Shown here: one piece after another, positions 6,999-14,127 of the stretch
How positions within the stretch are numbered: position 1 is the first letter of the stretch
How the letters are laid out: each line of letters starts with the position of its first letter
Origin: JAZDHV01 sp043810355
Lineage (GTDB): Archaea; Nanobdellota; Nanobdellia; Woesearchaeales; JAGVYU01
Length of the DNA: 21,650 nucleotides
Reading direction: 5' to 3'
NCBI GenBank assembly: GCA_043810355.1
Contig: JBDROB010000072.1
Location: 1 to 21,650, forward strand
Translations under genes and position numbers: made by a program
The notes under the pieces: model-generated
What the model saw: the letters and a program-made list of their open reading frames with translations, nothing else
Database searches by the model: none
Told to the model about the DNA's origin: nothing

Positions 6999-7043
6999 TC
7001 TCATCTTTTCATCCTTATCTATTCATCCTTATCTATTCATACT
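6998..7043 (-). repeat. 14-bp tandem repeat of a translation start region
   Basis: ATG codons recur every 14 nt at 7040, 7026, 7012 and 6998. The first two units are identical (ATGAATAGATAAGG), the third is ATGAAAAGATGAGA, and the fourth is the true start of the SLT-domain gene (ATGAAAAGAAAAAAGG). The first three units each encode a three-residue minicistron (Met-Asn-Arg or Met-Lys-Arg, then stop) and each stop carries an AGG-like SD for the next ATG. Confidence 0.75.
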
Positions 7044-7058
7044 CATACATCTAAAAAA

Positions 7059-7607
7059 TCAATAACCATAATTTACATCATATGCAGTGTATTCTTCTCC
7101 TTCTGCCATCATTATTCTGACTAGCACAATCTTTGGATCACCATCATATGTGGGCAATAAAAAATCCTCTTCAATTTTTTCATCAACCCTTCTCCAATTC
7201 AGCCTTTTAATAACTTTTATTGATTTGAAATCCTTTTCTGGGTTTATTATTGTCAGGCTCCAATCAAGGTCATATCTGTTGAAGAAATTCCTTGTTTTCC
7301 CATCAAGAGTCTCATAATCGTCATTTGCAGCTGAATAAGCAATCAGATCTGATACCATTATGTTCTCTTCATCATCATCTCCATTGATATCAAACTTGAT
7401 AGGGGTCATCAGGAATGTGTTGGCAATAAAATGCACTTGAGGGCTTAAGGACACTGATGACTCAATCCTTTGCTCAAATGTGTCATTTGAGCAGCTTCTC
7501 ATCCCTAGCATAAGGAAGAATGCCAAGGCTATGAACACAAATGCAAGAAAGCTGAAGATGAATGCTGGAACATCTCCAAGCCCTTTTTTCCCTCTTATCC
7601 TTGCCAT
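7059..7607 (-). CDS. Pilin-like exported protein
   Basis: A protein of 182 residues, function not recognised. MARIRGKKG is followed by GLGDVPAF and a hydrophobic helix (about 14-33), so the N-terminus reads as a class III prepilin-type signal with cleavage after KKG. A Cys pair-like CS follows the helix; the remaining exported domain is acidic and has no recognised motif. The frame is open to a TTG at 7625, but ATG 7607 puts the basic patch at the normal place. No Shine-Dalgarno is visible, so translation may be coupled to the gene before it (stop at 7671). The stop is 18 nt before the first minicistron ATG of the next gene. Confidence 0.8.
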   Translation of the reverse strand: MARIRGKKGLGDVPAFIFSFLAFVFIALAFFLMLGMRSCSNDTFEQRIESSVSLSPQVHFIANTFLMTPIKFDINGDDDEENIMVSDLIAYSAANDDYETLDGKTRNFFNRYDLDWSLTIINPEKDFKSIKVIKRLNWRRVDEKIEEDFLLPTYDGDPKIVLVRIMMAEGEEYTAYDVNYGY

Positions 7608-7670
7608 TTTTTCTTTTTTATTCAATTTATTCCATATTGTTCCATATGTTTATTGAATTCATAAATCCCA

Positions 7671-8198
7671 TCAAGAGTTGGGCATTACCACATCAATCTT
7701 TAATGTGCCTTGTTTTTGATCTTCAAAGATTGAATCGACAATTATTACCGGAAATGATTTTGTAGAGATTGTTGCACCGCCTGGACCAGGTATCTTGGTT
7801 AAGGCTAATGGATAATACCTGTCAAACCATTCTTTATTAAAGTAGATTATGTTTTCCTTGCCATCTTCAAGATTTTTCAATGTCAGTTTTGCTGTCAATA
7901 TCTCATTATTTTTATAACTCAACATCTTGTCAAGTGTATCTTCATTGAATTTTTCCATGTCAACAAATCCTGGATAATTTCTCTGTATCATCTCATTTTT
8001 ATAAGTAAACCCATTAGGAGAGTACAAGAATCTGTAAGCCATTACATCTGTCTCAACATCTTTTATGTCTATTCTTGTAACTACCATAAAAGATATCATC
8101 CCTATTATTGTCATCACTACCAATAGCACGAAAAAGGTCCACATAACTGCAAATGGCGCTTGAAATCCGAACCATGCTTTTTTTGATCTTATTCTCAT
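7671..8198 (-). CDS. Pilin-like exported protein, SKKA type
   Basis: A 175-residue protein, function not recognised. MRIRSKKAWFGFQAPF leads into a long hydrophobic helix (about 17-39). The start resembles the class III signals of the series, but Ala replaces the usual Gly after KK, as in the next gene upstream (8251-9189). The exported part is mixed alpha/beta in appearance, has no Cys, and ends in a beta-like segment (KIDVVMPNS). It lies 52 nt after the 8251-9189 gene. Because the GKKG cleavage signature is altered, it may stay uncleaved as a simple N-in membrane anchor. Confidence 0.8.
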   Translation of the reverse strand: MRIRSKKAWFGFQAPFAVMWTFFVLLVVMTIIGMISFMVVTRIDIKDVETDVMAYRFLYSPNGFTYKNEMIQRNYPGFVDMEKFNEDTLDKMLSYKNNEILTAKLTLKNLEDGKENIIYFNKEWFDRYYPLALTKIPGPGGATISTKSFPVIIVDSIFEDQKQGTLKIDVVMPNS

Positions 8199-8250
8199 TT
8201 TAATGTATTCTTGATTTTATTGCTGATTTAGGTTTTTTCAAGTTTATTTC

Positions 8251-9189
8251 TCAATCTTCAGTCTTATCTTCAAAAAATTCATTGAATCCTTCTTGGATTA
8301 TGCCTGATATCTTACCAGGATCGTTCAATAATGGATTATTATCAATATTTTTGTTTCCAAAACTAATAAACACAGATATCTTGTCGCTTAAAAAAGGTTG
8401 GACATCAATATATTTAGGGTCTAATTGATCTGGATCAATAACAACAATATTTGCATGACTGGCGCTAAATTCTTCTGATAACTTGTTGACTAGAATGCAT
8501 GCCAGTTTTCTTGATTTTAGATAATTCTGTGATCTTATATTGACATAAGCCTTTACTCCATTATTCTCCATATCACTAGACTCATATGTATGTAATCCAA
8601 ATACATACTTTTGTATGTCAGGATCATAATTATTAGAAAACCCTCTTGATCTGGCTCTAAGATCTGGAAAGATCCTGTCTTTAATGTCATCTGATAGGCT
8701 TATGTAAACCCCTTCTGATTCCCAGTTCAGGTTTGTTGTTTCAATTTCTGGACATTCTAATGTTTTCATATTCGGTTCTAATTTAGAATCTACAATCAAT
8801 TCATTCCCTTTTTTATTCAAGAATAATAATCCAAGCCTGTCTTCTTCAAACCCTGTAAAATCAATCAAAGTGTCCATTCCATAATGATATGACACCCAAT
8901 TTGTCCCTTCTTCATCTCTTACCCTGACATTTCCATTTCCTATATCAAAATAAAAGTTTTTGTCAGAGAAATCATTTGGATAATTGAAGAATAAGTTGCC
9001 TGGAGCTCCCATTGATACTGTCAATAATAATGAAAAATCCCTGACAAGATAGCTTTTGTCAAGTAATGTCTTTTCCACATATCCTTTTACAAATAATAAT
9101 GACGCGACCAAGATGATGATAATTAAGAATATTTGTGCAATAGCCCATAATTGATCAAAGGTCATTGTCGCCTTCTTTGATATTATCAT
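8251..9189 (-). CDS. Pilin-like exported protein with possible amidase-like C-terminal fold
   Basis: A 312-residue protein. MIISKKATMTFDQLW is followed by a hydrophobic helix (about 15-36). Like its downstream neighbour it has SKKA instead of KKG. The exported part is long; near the C-terminus (about 225-300) the run YLKSRKLACILVNKLSEEF, then IVVIDPD, then KISVFISFGNK recalls the order of elements in N-acetylmuramoyl-L-alanine amidases of the Amidase_3 type (helix, strand with D/R, then IsIH-like strand). However, the zinc-binding His and Glu residues of that family are not visible. I give this as a weak suggestion only. Its ATG is one base after the stop of 9191-9820, so the two are translationally coupled. 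Confidence 0.8.
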   Translation of the reverse strand: MIISKKATMTFDQLWAIAQIFLIIIILVASLLFVKGYVEKTLLDKSYLVRDFSLLLTVSMGAPGNLFFNYPNDFSDKNFYFDIGNGNVRVRDEEGTNWVSYHYGMDTLIDFTGFEEDRLGLLFLNKKGNELIVDSKLEPNMKTLECPEIETTNLNWESEGVYISLSDDIKDRIFPDLRARSRGFSNNYDPDIQKYVFGLHTYESSDMENNGVKAYVNIRSQNYLKSRKLACILVNKLSEEFSASHANIVVIDPDQLDPKYIDVQPFLSDKISVFISFGNKNIDNNPLLNDPGKISGIIQEGFNEFFEDKTED

Positions 9190-9190
9190 T

Positions 9191-9820
9191 TTAGATTGGC
9201 TTTACTTCATATTCAACTAGTTCGTCACATAGTTTTATTCCAGTCAAGTCTTTGGAATAATAGACAGAAATAGTATCTCCTGTTTTTTCAATCACGGCTG
9301 AGTTAACCCCTTCATTCCCTCCGCTCCAGCAGGCTTCTGAATATAATACAAGATCATATGTGTTTCCATCATCATCCTTTGTCTTTAATCCGGATATTTC
9401 ATCAAGATTATAGCAGATTTCTGGTTCTAGGCAGTCATCTTCCCCAAGGTCAAATTTTCCCCCATCACAGAGGCAGAAGCATGCTAAGACACCGCATTTG
9501 TCTGTTGGCTTGTTTATCTCTTCATTCACACCGCAATATTCCATTGTGTTTCTGTCGCCTGTCTCAAATCCTACTATTGCAAGATCTGGTTGTAAATAGA
9601 TAGGTATAAAACATTTGTCTTGTGAAGATCCCTTTAAGGCAATAATAGCCTCATTAAGATGTGATGCACTTTCAAGTGTCCCTTGTTCTACTCCTCCTGT
9701 CAGCATGCTCAGGACTCCAACAATAAGAGGCAATAAGATGAGGATTCCCATGATTGCTAATACTATTCCAATTATTGCTTTTATTGTTTCAGTCACTCCT
9801 TTTTTTCCAATAAAAACCAT
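9191..9820 (-). CDS. Cys-rich pilin-like exported protein
   Basis: A 209-residue protein, function not recognised. MVFIGKKG is followed by VTETIKAIIG and a hydrophobic helix (about 14-40), a good class III prepilin-type signal with cleavage after KKG. The exported domain holds nine or so Cys residues with a dense cluster KCGVLACFCLCDGG (about residues 108-121), which suggests a disulfide-knotted or metal-binding knob. It is strongly acidic. The stop (9191-9193) is one base from the next ATG. The gene begins 42 nt after the stop of 9862-10323. Confidence 0.85.
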   Translation of the reverse strand: MVFIGKKGVTETIKAIIGIVLAIMGILILLPLIVGVLSMLTGGVEQGTLESASHLNEAIIALKGSSQDKCFIPIYLQPDLAIVGFETGDRNTMEYCGVNEEINKPTDKCGVLACFCLCDGGKFDLGEDDCLEPEICYNLDEISGLKTKDDDGNTYDLVLYSEACWSGGNEGVNSAVIEKTGDTISVYYSKDLTGIKLCDELVEYEVKPI

Positions 9821-9861
9821 ACTTATTGTCGAGGAGAATTTGATATATAAAACTTGCTATT

Positions 9862-10323
9862 TTATGTAGATGTTGGTTGTGTGGTAGTAGGCCTCGTTGT
9901 TGTTGTAAGCTGAGTTGTTGATGATTGTGTTGTGCCAGTCAATCTTCCTGAATCAGGCTCATTTCTTTTCTTTTCTGTTGGGCATCTGCTTGCCATATCT
10001 AAAGGAATGCAGCAGCCTAAAAAATTATCTTCACCAACTTCATGCCTGTCATCTGGATCCATATCACAACATATTGGAAGATCAGGATCTTTTTCAACGC
10101 AATCCAATTCTGATACGCATGGAACTGCATTCAGTTTGCCAGCAACATTATTATTGATATAGAAGATTCTGCAGCTGTTTCTTACCTGTTGCTCATTGAT
10201 TATAGGTACATTATCTGCCACAAACATCTTATAAAATAAGAGAGACACTACCACTATTATTACAAACATCAAACCGCCTCTTAACCAATTCCAGTTTTCT
10301 CCCTTTTTTTTAGATTTTGTCAT
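9862..10323 (-). CDS. Cys-rich pilin-like protein with mucin-like Thr tail
   Basis: A 153-residue exported protein. MTKSKKKG is followed by ENWNWLRGG and a hydrophobic helix (about 16-35), again class III-like. The exported domain has eight Cys in a pattern with two CC pairs (PICCDMDPDD and GCCIPLD), as in the small Cys-rich genes nearby. The last 25 residues are nearly all Thr, Ser, Pro and Gln (TGTTQSSTTQLTTTTRPTTT), like glycosylated stalks of surface proteins. ATG 10323 overlaps the previous stop as ATGA, which fixes the start by coupling; the frame is open a few codons further to 10338. Confidence 0.85.
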   Translation of the reverse strand: MTKSKKKGENWNWLRGGLMFVIIVVVSLLFYKMFVADNVPIINEQQVRNSCRIFYINNNVAGKLNAVPCVSELDCVEKDPDLPICCDMDPDDRHEVGEDNFLGCCIPLDMASRCPTEKKRNEPDSGRLTGTTQSSTTQLTTTTRPTTTQPTST

Positions 10324-10577
10324 TTTAACCAGCAACATTCCATTCCTTCATCACAACTTAATGCAGGAATTCTGCTTCCTTGATCTTTGCAGCTGTCTTT
10401 TGATACACAATTATATCCTCTGTCTTCACATAATATTCCTTCTCTTGCTCCTGTAGCTATTTTCACAACAAAATATATCATTACAGCCAATACTATCAAT
10501 ACTAATATTGCCATTATCATTGTGTTCAATGTCAGTTCAACACCTTTTTTTGTTTTAATTTTTCCGATCTTTTTCAT
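10320..10577 (-). CDS. Small Cys-rich pilin-like protein
   Basis: An 85-residue protein with a basic start, TKKGVELTLN at residues 9-18, and a long hydrophobic helix (about 19-42), followed by only some 43 exported residues with six Cys ending ECCWLK. Layout and Cys spacing match the two small genes at 14128-14382 and 14384-14632, so these three look like paralogues: KKG, a polar VELTLN/QGLSLN/QGMSVN segment, a helix, and a C...C...CC knob. A Shine-Dalgarno-like AAGGTTGAT precedes ATG 10577. Such short pilin-like proteins resemble minor pilins or pseudopilins; the function is inferred from form only. Confidence 0.85.
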   Translation of the reverse strand: MKKIGKIKTKKGVELTLNTMIMAILVLIVLAVMIYFVVKIATGAREGILCEDRGYNCVSKDSCKDQGSRIPALSCDEGMECCWLK

Positions 10578-10628
10578 TAATTATCAACCTTATATGTTTT
10601 ATTATAAAATCTTTTCTATATATTCAGA

Positions 10629-11270
10629 TTAAGTCTCAAATTTGATGACAACAGTGGCTGGATTCATTGACCTTTCTCCATCAAGGTATTTGCAATTGTC
10701 TTGGCATTGGCCTGCTATGTATTCTTTCTTAAACCTGATGATATAGTCCTGTCCTGCAGACAACACTCCTGAATCCCCTGGTAGGATTATTGAGAGATAA
10801 GTATGGTCATCTATTGCTACCCAATTTGTATCATAAGTATCTGAGCTCAACAGTGTATAATCATCTCTTGCACTTGTTCCTCCACATCCTAGTAAGACTG
10901 TATCCCATACTCCTGTACAGTCTTCTCTATATACTTCTATTGCTTTCTGGAATTCCTCCTCAAGGATGGGTTTGTCAAATGTCAAAAACAATATTGTAAC
11001 ACCGTCTGTCGGCTCTAATTTCTCATCTCCATCAATCCAAGAGTCATAATGAAGATTATAATTAAGCACTTCCCCTGCAGGATCTACTTTTTTTAGTGTG
11101 ATAAGATTTGGATGGGATCCTGCTTCCTCATCCTTTTCCTCTCCAACCCATTTATTGATAAAGTCTCTGAAGGTTTGGGAGTTATTGATCAAAAATGGTA
11201 TTACAATATAGCCTAAGATTGCTATGCCTATGATTCCGATCAATATATATTTTAAAAAATCCCATTCCAT
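10629..11270 (-). CDS. Membrane-anchored exported protein, not KKG type
   Basis: A 213-residue protein. It lacks the basic KKG start of its neighbours: MEWDFLKY runs straight into a hydrophobic helix (about 7-28), so it is probably an N-in single-pass anchor. The exported part is beta-rich in appearance (LITLKKVDPAG, TILFLTFDKP, YLSIILPGDSGVLSAGQDYIIRF), which recalls Ig-like or SpaA-like sandwich domains such as those predicted in surface proteins. Five Cys, two of them in CQDNCKYL, are near the end. ATG 11270 is 4 nt after the stop of the small 11275-11451 gene, so the two are coupled. No family is named. Confidence 0.85.
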   Translation of the reverse strand: MEWDFLKYILIGIIGIAILGYIVIPFLINNSQTFRDFINKWVGEEKDEEAGSHPNLITLKKVDPAGEVLNYNLHYDSWIDGDEKLEPTDGVTILFLTFDKPILEEEFQKAIEVYREDCTGVWDTVLLGCGGTSARDDYTLLSSDTYDTNWVAIDDHTYLSIILPGDSGVLSAGQDYIIRFKKEYIAGQCQDNCKYLDGERSMNPATVVIKFET

Positions 11271-11274
11271 TATT

Positions 11275-11451
11275 TTATCCTCTCATGCTTACAATGCTTT
11301 TGAAATACTCTCTTAATGACTCAAGCTGAGGCGCCCATACTAGAGCTACCAATAGCAATAGCAATCCTAGTGTGATGACTACATACCATATAAATTTGAA
11401 AATATCAATTTCGCCTTTTTTTCCTGGTTTCAAATCCATTTTTTTATTCAT
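11275..11451 (-). CDS. Small single-TM pilin-like protein (58 aa)
   Basis: A 58-residue frame too short for many gene callers. MNKKMDLKPGKKGEIDIFKF leads into one hydrophobic helix (about 21-40, ending in ALVWAP) and a short tail LESLREYFKSI. The KKG followed by a Glu near position 5 of the mature form fits the class III prepilin pattern (Glu5 is the classical pilin residue; here E14 follows the glycine directly). The frame ends 4 nt before the next ATG (11270), and no other gene fills the gap, which supports it as real. It could be a minimal pilin-like subunit or an assembly helper. Confidence 0.7.
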   Translation of the reverse strand: MNKKMDLKPGKKGEIDIFKFIWYVVITLGLLLLLVALVWAPQLESLREYFKSIVSMRG

Positions 11452-11551
11452 TAAGTTTTCCTAATTTTTTATTTTATATTTCTTAGGTTATTATTATTTA
11501 TTTTAATATTTGATATTTGTATTCTTTAAATTTTCAATTATAAAAACTTAT

Positions 11552-12490
11552 TTATTCTTTGATCTCCATTCCATGTGATCTTCCTTCCAGATAATCACAG
11601 TCAAGATCACCAATATTATCATATGAGTATAATAGAACTGTGCTGTCAAAGTCTGAACTATGGTCTGATCCTGCCATATATCCAGCTGCTCCTCCTGCTG
11701 CAATTGCTCCTGCTCCTGCAATTGCCACTGATGTCACGCCTAATGATGCTGCTGTCAATGGCAATCCTACCCATGAAAGCACACCTGTTGCTGTCAATAT
11801 AACTCCTACTGTCACTCCCACTGCTCCAACTGTCACTCCAATTGCTGTTGAATAAGTCTTTCCTAGATGTGCATCTTTGGTCATGTAAAAGATTACTGCA
11901 AGGGGATTTTCAGTGTTTATTGTGTCAATATTCTTTTGTTCCTCGCTCAATTCTTCATAATGGAATTCTTTTGGAAGGTCTGTCCCATAAAGGAAATGGT
12001 ACACTGACTCTCCATCTTTCCATTCCATTGTATTGAGATGATTGCTGAATCCTGTCAATTGTTTTGGCTTCTCGTACTCGACTCTTGCGCAGACAACACA
12101 GAAATTCTTGTCTTTTGTGTCAAACAGCTCTGGATTCTTTCCATCTTCATCAACTCCATAATAGTCCCAGCAAGATGCCATTGCATCTCCTAATGCGTCT
12201 TTCATTATTGTTTCATCATCTGATTCAATTGTGATATAATTTGTTGCACATGGTATCTGTATTATATTTCCATAATGATCTGTTAAGTCAGATCCAAGGA
12301 TTTTTATCCTTGCTTCTGCATTTGCCCGGATAAATTGCTTGCACTTCTGCTCTTCAATGAATGTATCAGTATCATTAAAAAAAAACATTCCCACTATTGA
12401 TATAACCAATAGAATTGTTACAGCTATTATTACATATGTTAATGTCTCAGGCCATACTCCCTGGCCTTTTATATTCTTTTTCAATATCAT
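11552..12490 (-). CDS. Pilin-like protein with Gly/Ala-rich hydrophobic C-terminal segment
   Basis: A 312-residue protein. MILKKNIKGQGVWPETLTYV is a class III-like start with IKG and Q, then a hydrophobic helix (about 17-38). The exported domain has C50, C81, C107-W, C131-VV-C134 and C298. Residues 210-275 form a long weakly hydrophobic run of Gly, Ala, Val and Thr (for example GVTVGAVGVTVGVILTATG, then AGAGAIAAGGAAGYMAG) with GxxxG-like spacing, as in glycine zippers that pack in membranes. It is a paralogue of the 12829-13941 protein: the same Cys order, CW, CxxC, and an ...FY(M/T)(T/S)KD... motif before the Gly-rich part. Function unknown; membrane insertion or pore-like packing is inference. 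Confidence 0.88.
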   Translation of the reverse strand: MILKKNIKGQGVWPETLTYVIIAVTILLVISIVGMFFFNDTDTFIEEQKCKQFIRANAEARIKILGSDLTDHYGNIIQIPCATNYITIESDDETIMKDALGDAMASCWDYYGVDEDGKNPELFDTKDKNFCVVCARVEYEKPKQLTGFSNHLNTMEWKDGESVYHFLYGTDLPKEFHYEELSEEQKNIDTINTENPLAVIFYMTKDAHLGKTYSTAIGVTVGAVGVTVGVILTATGVLSWVGLPLTAASLGVTSVAIAGAGAIAAGGAAGYMAGSDHSSDFDSTVLLYSYDNIGDLDCDYLEGRSHGMEIKE

Positions 12491-12511
12491 TTTATGTTTT
12501 TCTTAATAATT

Positions 12512-12566
12512 AAAAAATTGCAAAGCAATTTTTTGTACAAAAAAATCCCTGCAGGATTTTTTTGTA
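12512..12566. repeat. Two back-to-back A/T-run hairpins
   Basis: AAAAAATTGC/GCAATTTTTT (12512-12534, 3-nt loop) and TACAAAAAAATCC/GGATTTTTTTGTA (12536-12566, 13 perfect bp, 5-nt loop with a central CTGCAG). Each would put a T-run at the 3' side on either strand, so they look like bidirectional intrinsic-terminator-like hairpins. They sit 22 nt before the ATG at 12490. Confidence 0.6.
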
Positions 12567-12597
12567 TTATAGCTCGCCAATCTTGTTGGCAATTCTA

Positions 12598-12669
12598 AAG
12601 AACCACCAGTCATAGACTGGTGGGATTCACTAAATCCGCAATTACCTTATGATAGGACTGGTGGTTCTT
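12598..12669 (-). repeat. Bistable inverted repeat of CCACCAGTC
   Basis: A 14-bp perfect stem joins 12598-12611 and 12656-12669. The inner 9 nt of one arm (12603-12611) can instead pair with 12615-12623 over a 3-nt loop. A small stem GGATT/AATCC (12623-12627/12633-12637) fits inside the long form. The two folds exclude each other, as in regulatory RNAs. A further copy forms its own 8-bp hairpin at 12718-12738. Confidence 0.6.
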
Positions 12670-12761
12670 AGTGCTCAGGAATTTTTCACTCCTGAAAGCT
12701 AAATCAATCAAAACTTGCCACCAGTCAGAAACTGGTGGAAAATTCCTTACATTTTAAACTT

Positions 12762-12830
12762 GAAAATTCCGACCTGAAGGTAGGGGTATTAAACCCGATA
12801 GAAAATTCCGACAGCAAAGTCGGAATTTTC
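12762..12830 (-). terminator. GAAAATTCCGAC repeat hairpin at the end of the 12829 gene
   Basis: GAAAATTCCGAC occurs directly repeated at 12762-12773 and 12801-12812 and has its exact complement at 12819-12830, which overlaps the stop codon of the gene ending at 12829. The 12-bp stem with 6-nt loop is the first thing transcribed after that gene. It may cause pausing or processing, or be a partial terminator. No clear poly-T tract follows on the minus strand, so classic intrinsic termination is not assured. Confidence 0.45.
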
Positions 12831-13941
12831 AATAAAATTGGTCGCATCTGGCAACTTCTTCTGATGGTGCAATCTCAATCCCATACAAGCTAGCCTCTTC
12901 TTCTGTATAAAGATCATAAACTAATAATGCAACTGTAAGTACCCATGCTACCTTGCCAACTGCCCTTCCTGCAAAACTGATCACTTTTCCTGCTTTTGTT
13001 GTTAAAGAAATGCCTGTTGCTCCTTTGCCTGCCAACCAAGCAGCTGCTTTTTCTGGTGATGTAACCATAACAGTTCCTCCAGGGCCTCCAAACTTTGTGT
13101 AGGAGCTTGCGCCTGTCTTGACAAAAGATACAGCTTCGCTTCCAATTGTTCCACCAATATTTTCTACAGCTACTAATCCTGATAATCCAGCAGATTTAGC
13201 TACAACACTAGATCCTTTGTTTATCAATGCTCCAGCCAGTGCCTGCCCAGGTCCAGTCCTTGCCCCTCCTAATAGTCCTAATGTAACAGCCTCAATGAAA
13301 TTATTGTCTTTTGATGTATAGAATACTAAAGAAAAAGGAACTTCTGTCAGCAGGTTTACATCTTCTTCAAAATTAAAATCATCCCCTATTCTTCCATTTG
13401 ATAGATAGTTTAAGTAAGATGTGTCATCATTGTTTTTATATAAGGCTAGATGCCCCCAGAAATTAGGCAGATATTCAACTTTCTCTTGATATTTTTCATC
13501 AAATGTTATATGAGCGCACACTATGCACCTTAGATTGGCATTATACTGCCCAAATGGATCTGCTTCCTTGAATTGATACCAGCAGTCATACATCTGGTCT
13601 GCAATGACTTTTATTGTCTTGTCTTGTACATCTGCCAGCTCTGCCTCATTATCAACAGAATTGACATTGAATGATTCTATTCTTTTGCCATTCTTGAATA
13701 TTCCATTCTCTTTTACCTGAATATTGTGGGTCTTGCACTTTAACTTCTTGAATATTGGGCTTTCTCCGCCAAATATTGGTTTTGTTGAAGTCTTTCCTAT
13801 CACACTTAGCCTGCATACTTCCCTGTCTCCTGTATTCTTGAAATCATCATATAGTTTTGCTCCTACTGCAAGAAGGATTAATCCTATAAAAATCGCCAAT
13901 GCAACATCTCTCAAGTATTCTTGGCCTCTTTTTCCTTTCAT
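12829..13941 (-). CDS. Pilin-like protein with Gly/Ala-rich membrane-active-looking C-terminus
   Basis: A 370-residue protein. MKGKRGQEYLRDVALAIFIG is a strong class III signal (KRG then QEY), with the hydrophobic helix at about 11-30. Exported Cys are C43, C69, C120-W, C139-IV-C142 and C366, in the same order as in the 11552-12490 protein, with which it shares a SLVFYTSKD-type motif. After it, residues 214-345 are rich in Gly, Ala, Val and Ser with several hydrophobic stretches, the last one (about 328-342) TM-like. The pair are tandem paralogues split by the inverted-repeat region. Function unknown. The long hydrophobic region is odd for a pilin and suggests membrane insertion. Confidence 0.88.
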   Translation of the reverse strand: MKGKRGQEYLRDVALAIFIGLILLAVGAKLYDDFKNTGDREVCRLSVIGKTSTKPIFGGESPIFKKLKCKTHNIQVKENGIFKNGKRIESFNVNSVDNEAELADVQDKTIKVIADQMYDCWYQFKEADPFGQYNANLRCIVCAHITFDEKYQEKVEYLPNFWGHLALYKNNDDTSYLNYLSNGRIGDDFNFEEDVNLLTEVPFSLVFYTSKDNNFIEAVTLGLLGGARTGPGQALAGALINKGSSVVAKSAGLSGLVAVENIGGTIGSEAVSFVKTGASSYTKFGGPGGTVMVTSPEKAAAWLAGKGATGISLTTKAGKVISFAGRAVGKVAWVLTVALLVYDLYTEEEASLYGIEIAPSEEVARCDQFY

Positions 13942-13963
13942 TTTTATCCAATTTATTTATACT

Positions 13964-14092
13964 TTACTTATACATTTGAAGAATTTTTATTACTATATAT
14001 GTTGCCCAAAATATGAATAAAAGGGCTAATGTAATGATTACTATATGCATAAATGCTATGGCTTTTTTATTCTTGATTCTAAACCTGATCAT
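13964..14092 (-). CDS. Very small single-TM protein (42 aa)
   Basis: A 42-codon frame in the gap between the 14128 and 12829 genes. MIRFRIKNKKAIAFM is basic, followed by one hydrophobic helix (about 16-35, HIVIITLALLFIFWATYIV) and a short KILQMYK tail. It lacks the KKG cleavage site. It fills an otherwise empty 186-bp gap in the series, and a basic start before a single helix is the rule for its neighbours, which supports it. No clear Shine-Dalgarno is visible. It may be a small assembly or stability partner of the pilin-like proteins. Confidence 0.55.
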   Translation of the reverse strand: MIRFRIKNKKAIAFMHIVIITLALLFIFWATYIVIKILQMYK

Positions 14093-14127
14093 ATATAAAA
14101 AATAAGAAATAGATTATATAAATCTTT

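Larger units (their letters stand above)
12491..12828. repeat. 338-bp intergenic region packed with inverted repeats
   Basis: This is the only large gap inside the long minus-strand series. No frame worth calling is seen. It holds at least eight stem-loops, most with perfect stems: 12512-12521/12525-12534, 12536-12548/12554-12566, 12576-12580/12586-12590, 12598-12611/12656-12669 (overlapping 12603-12611/12615-12623), 12623-12627/12633-12637, 12675-12680/12690-12695, 12718-12725/12731-12738 and 12801-12812/12819-12830. Two word families recur: CCACCAGTC and its complement (five sites), and GAAAATTCC and its complement. It separates two paralogous genes, so it could be a processing or partial-termination zone, a structured RNA, or the remains of mobile-element ends. 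Confidence 0.75.

Noticed and set aside
12598..12738. Repeated CCACCAGTC as a CRISPR array
   Set aside because: Copies are only 8-9 nt, alternate in orientation and have irregular spacing of 3 to about 60 nt; no uniform repeats and spacers and no cas gene.
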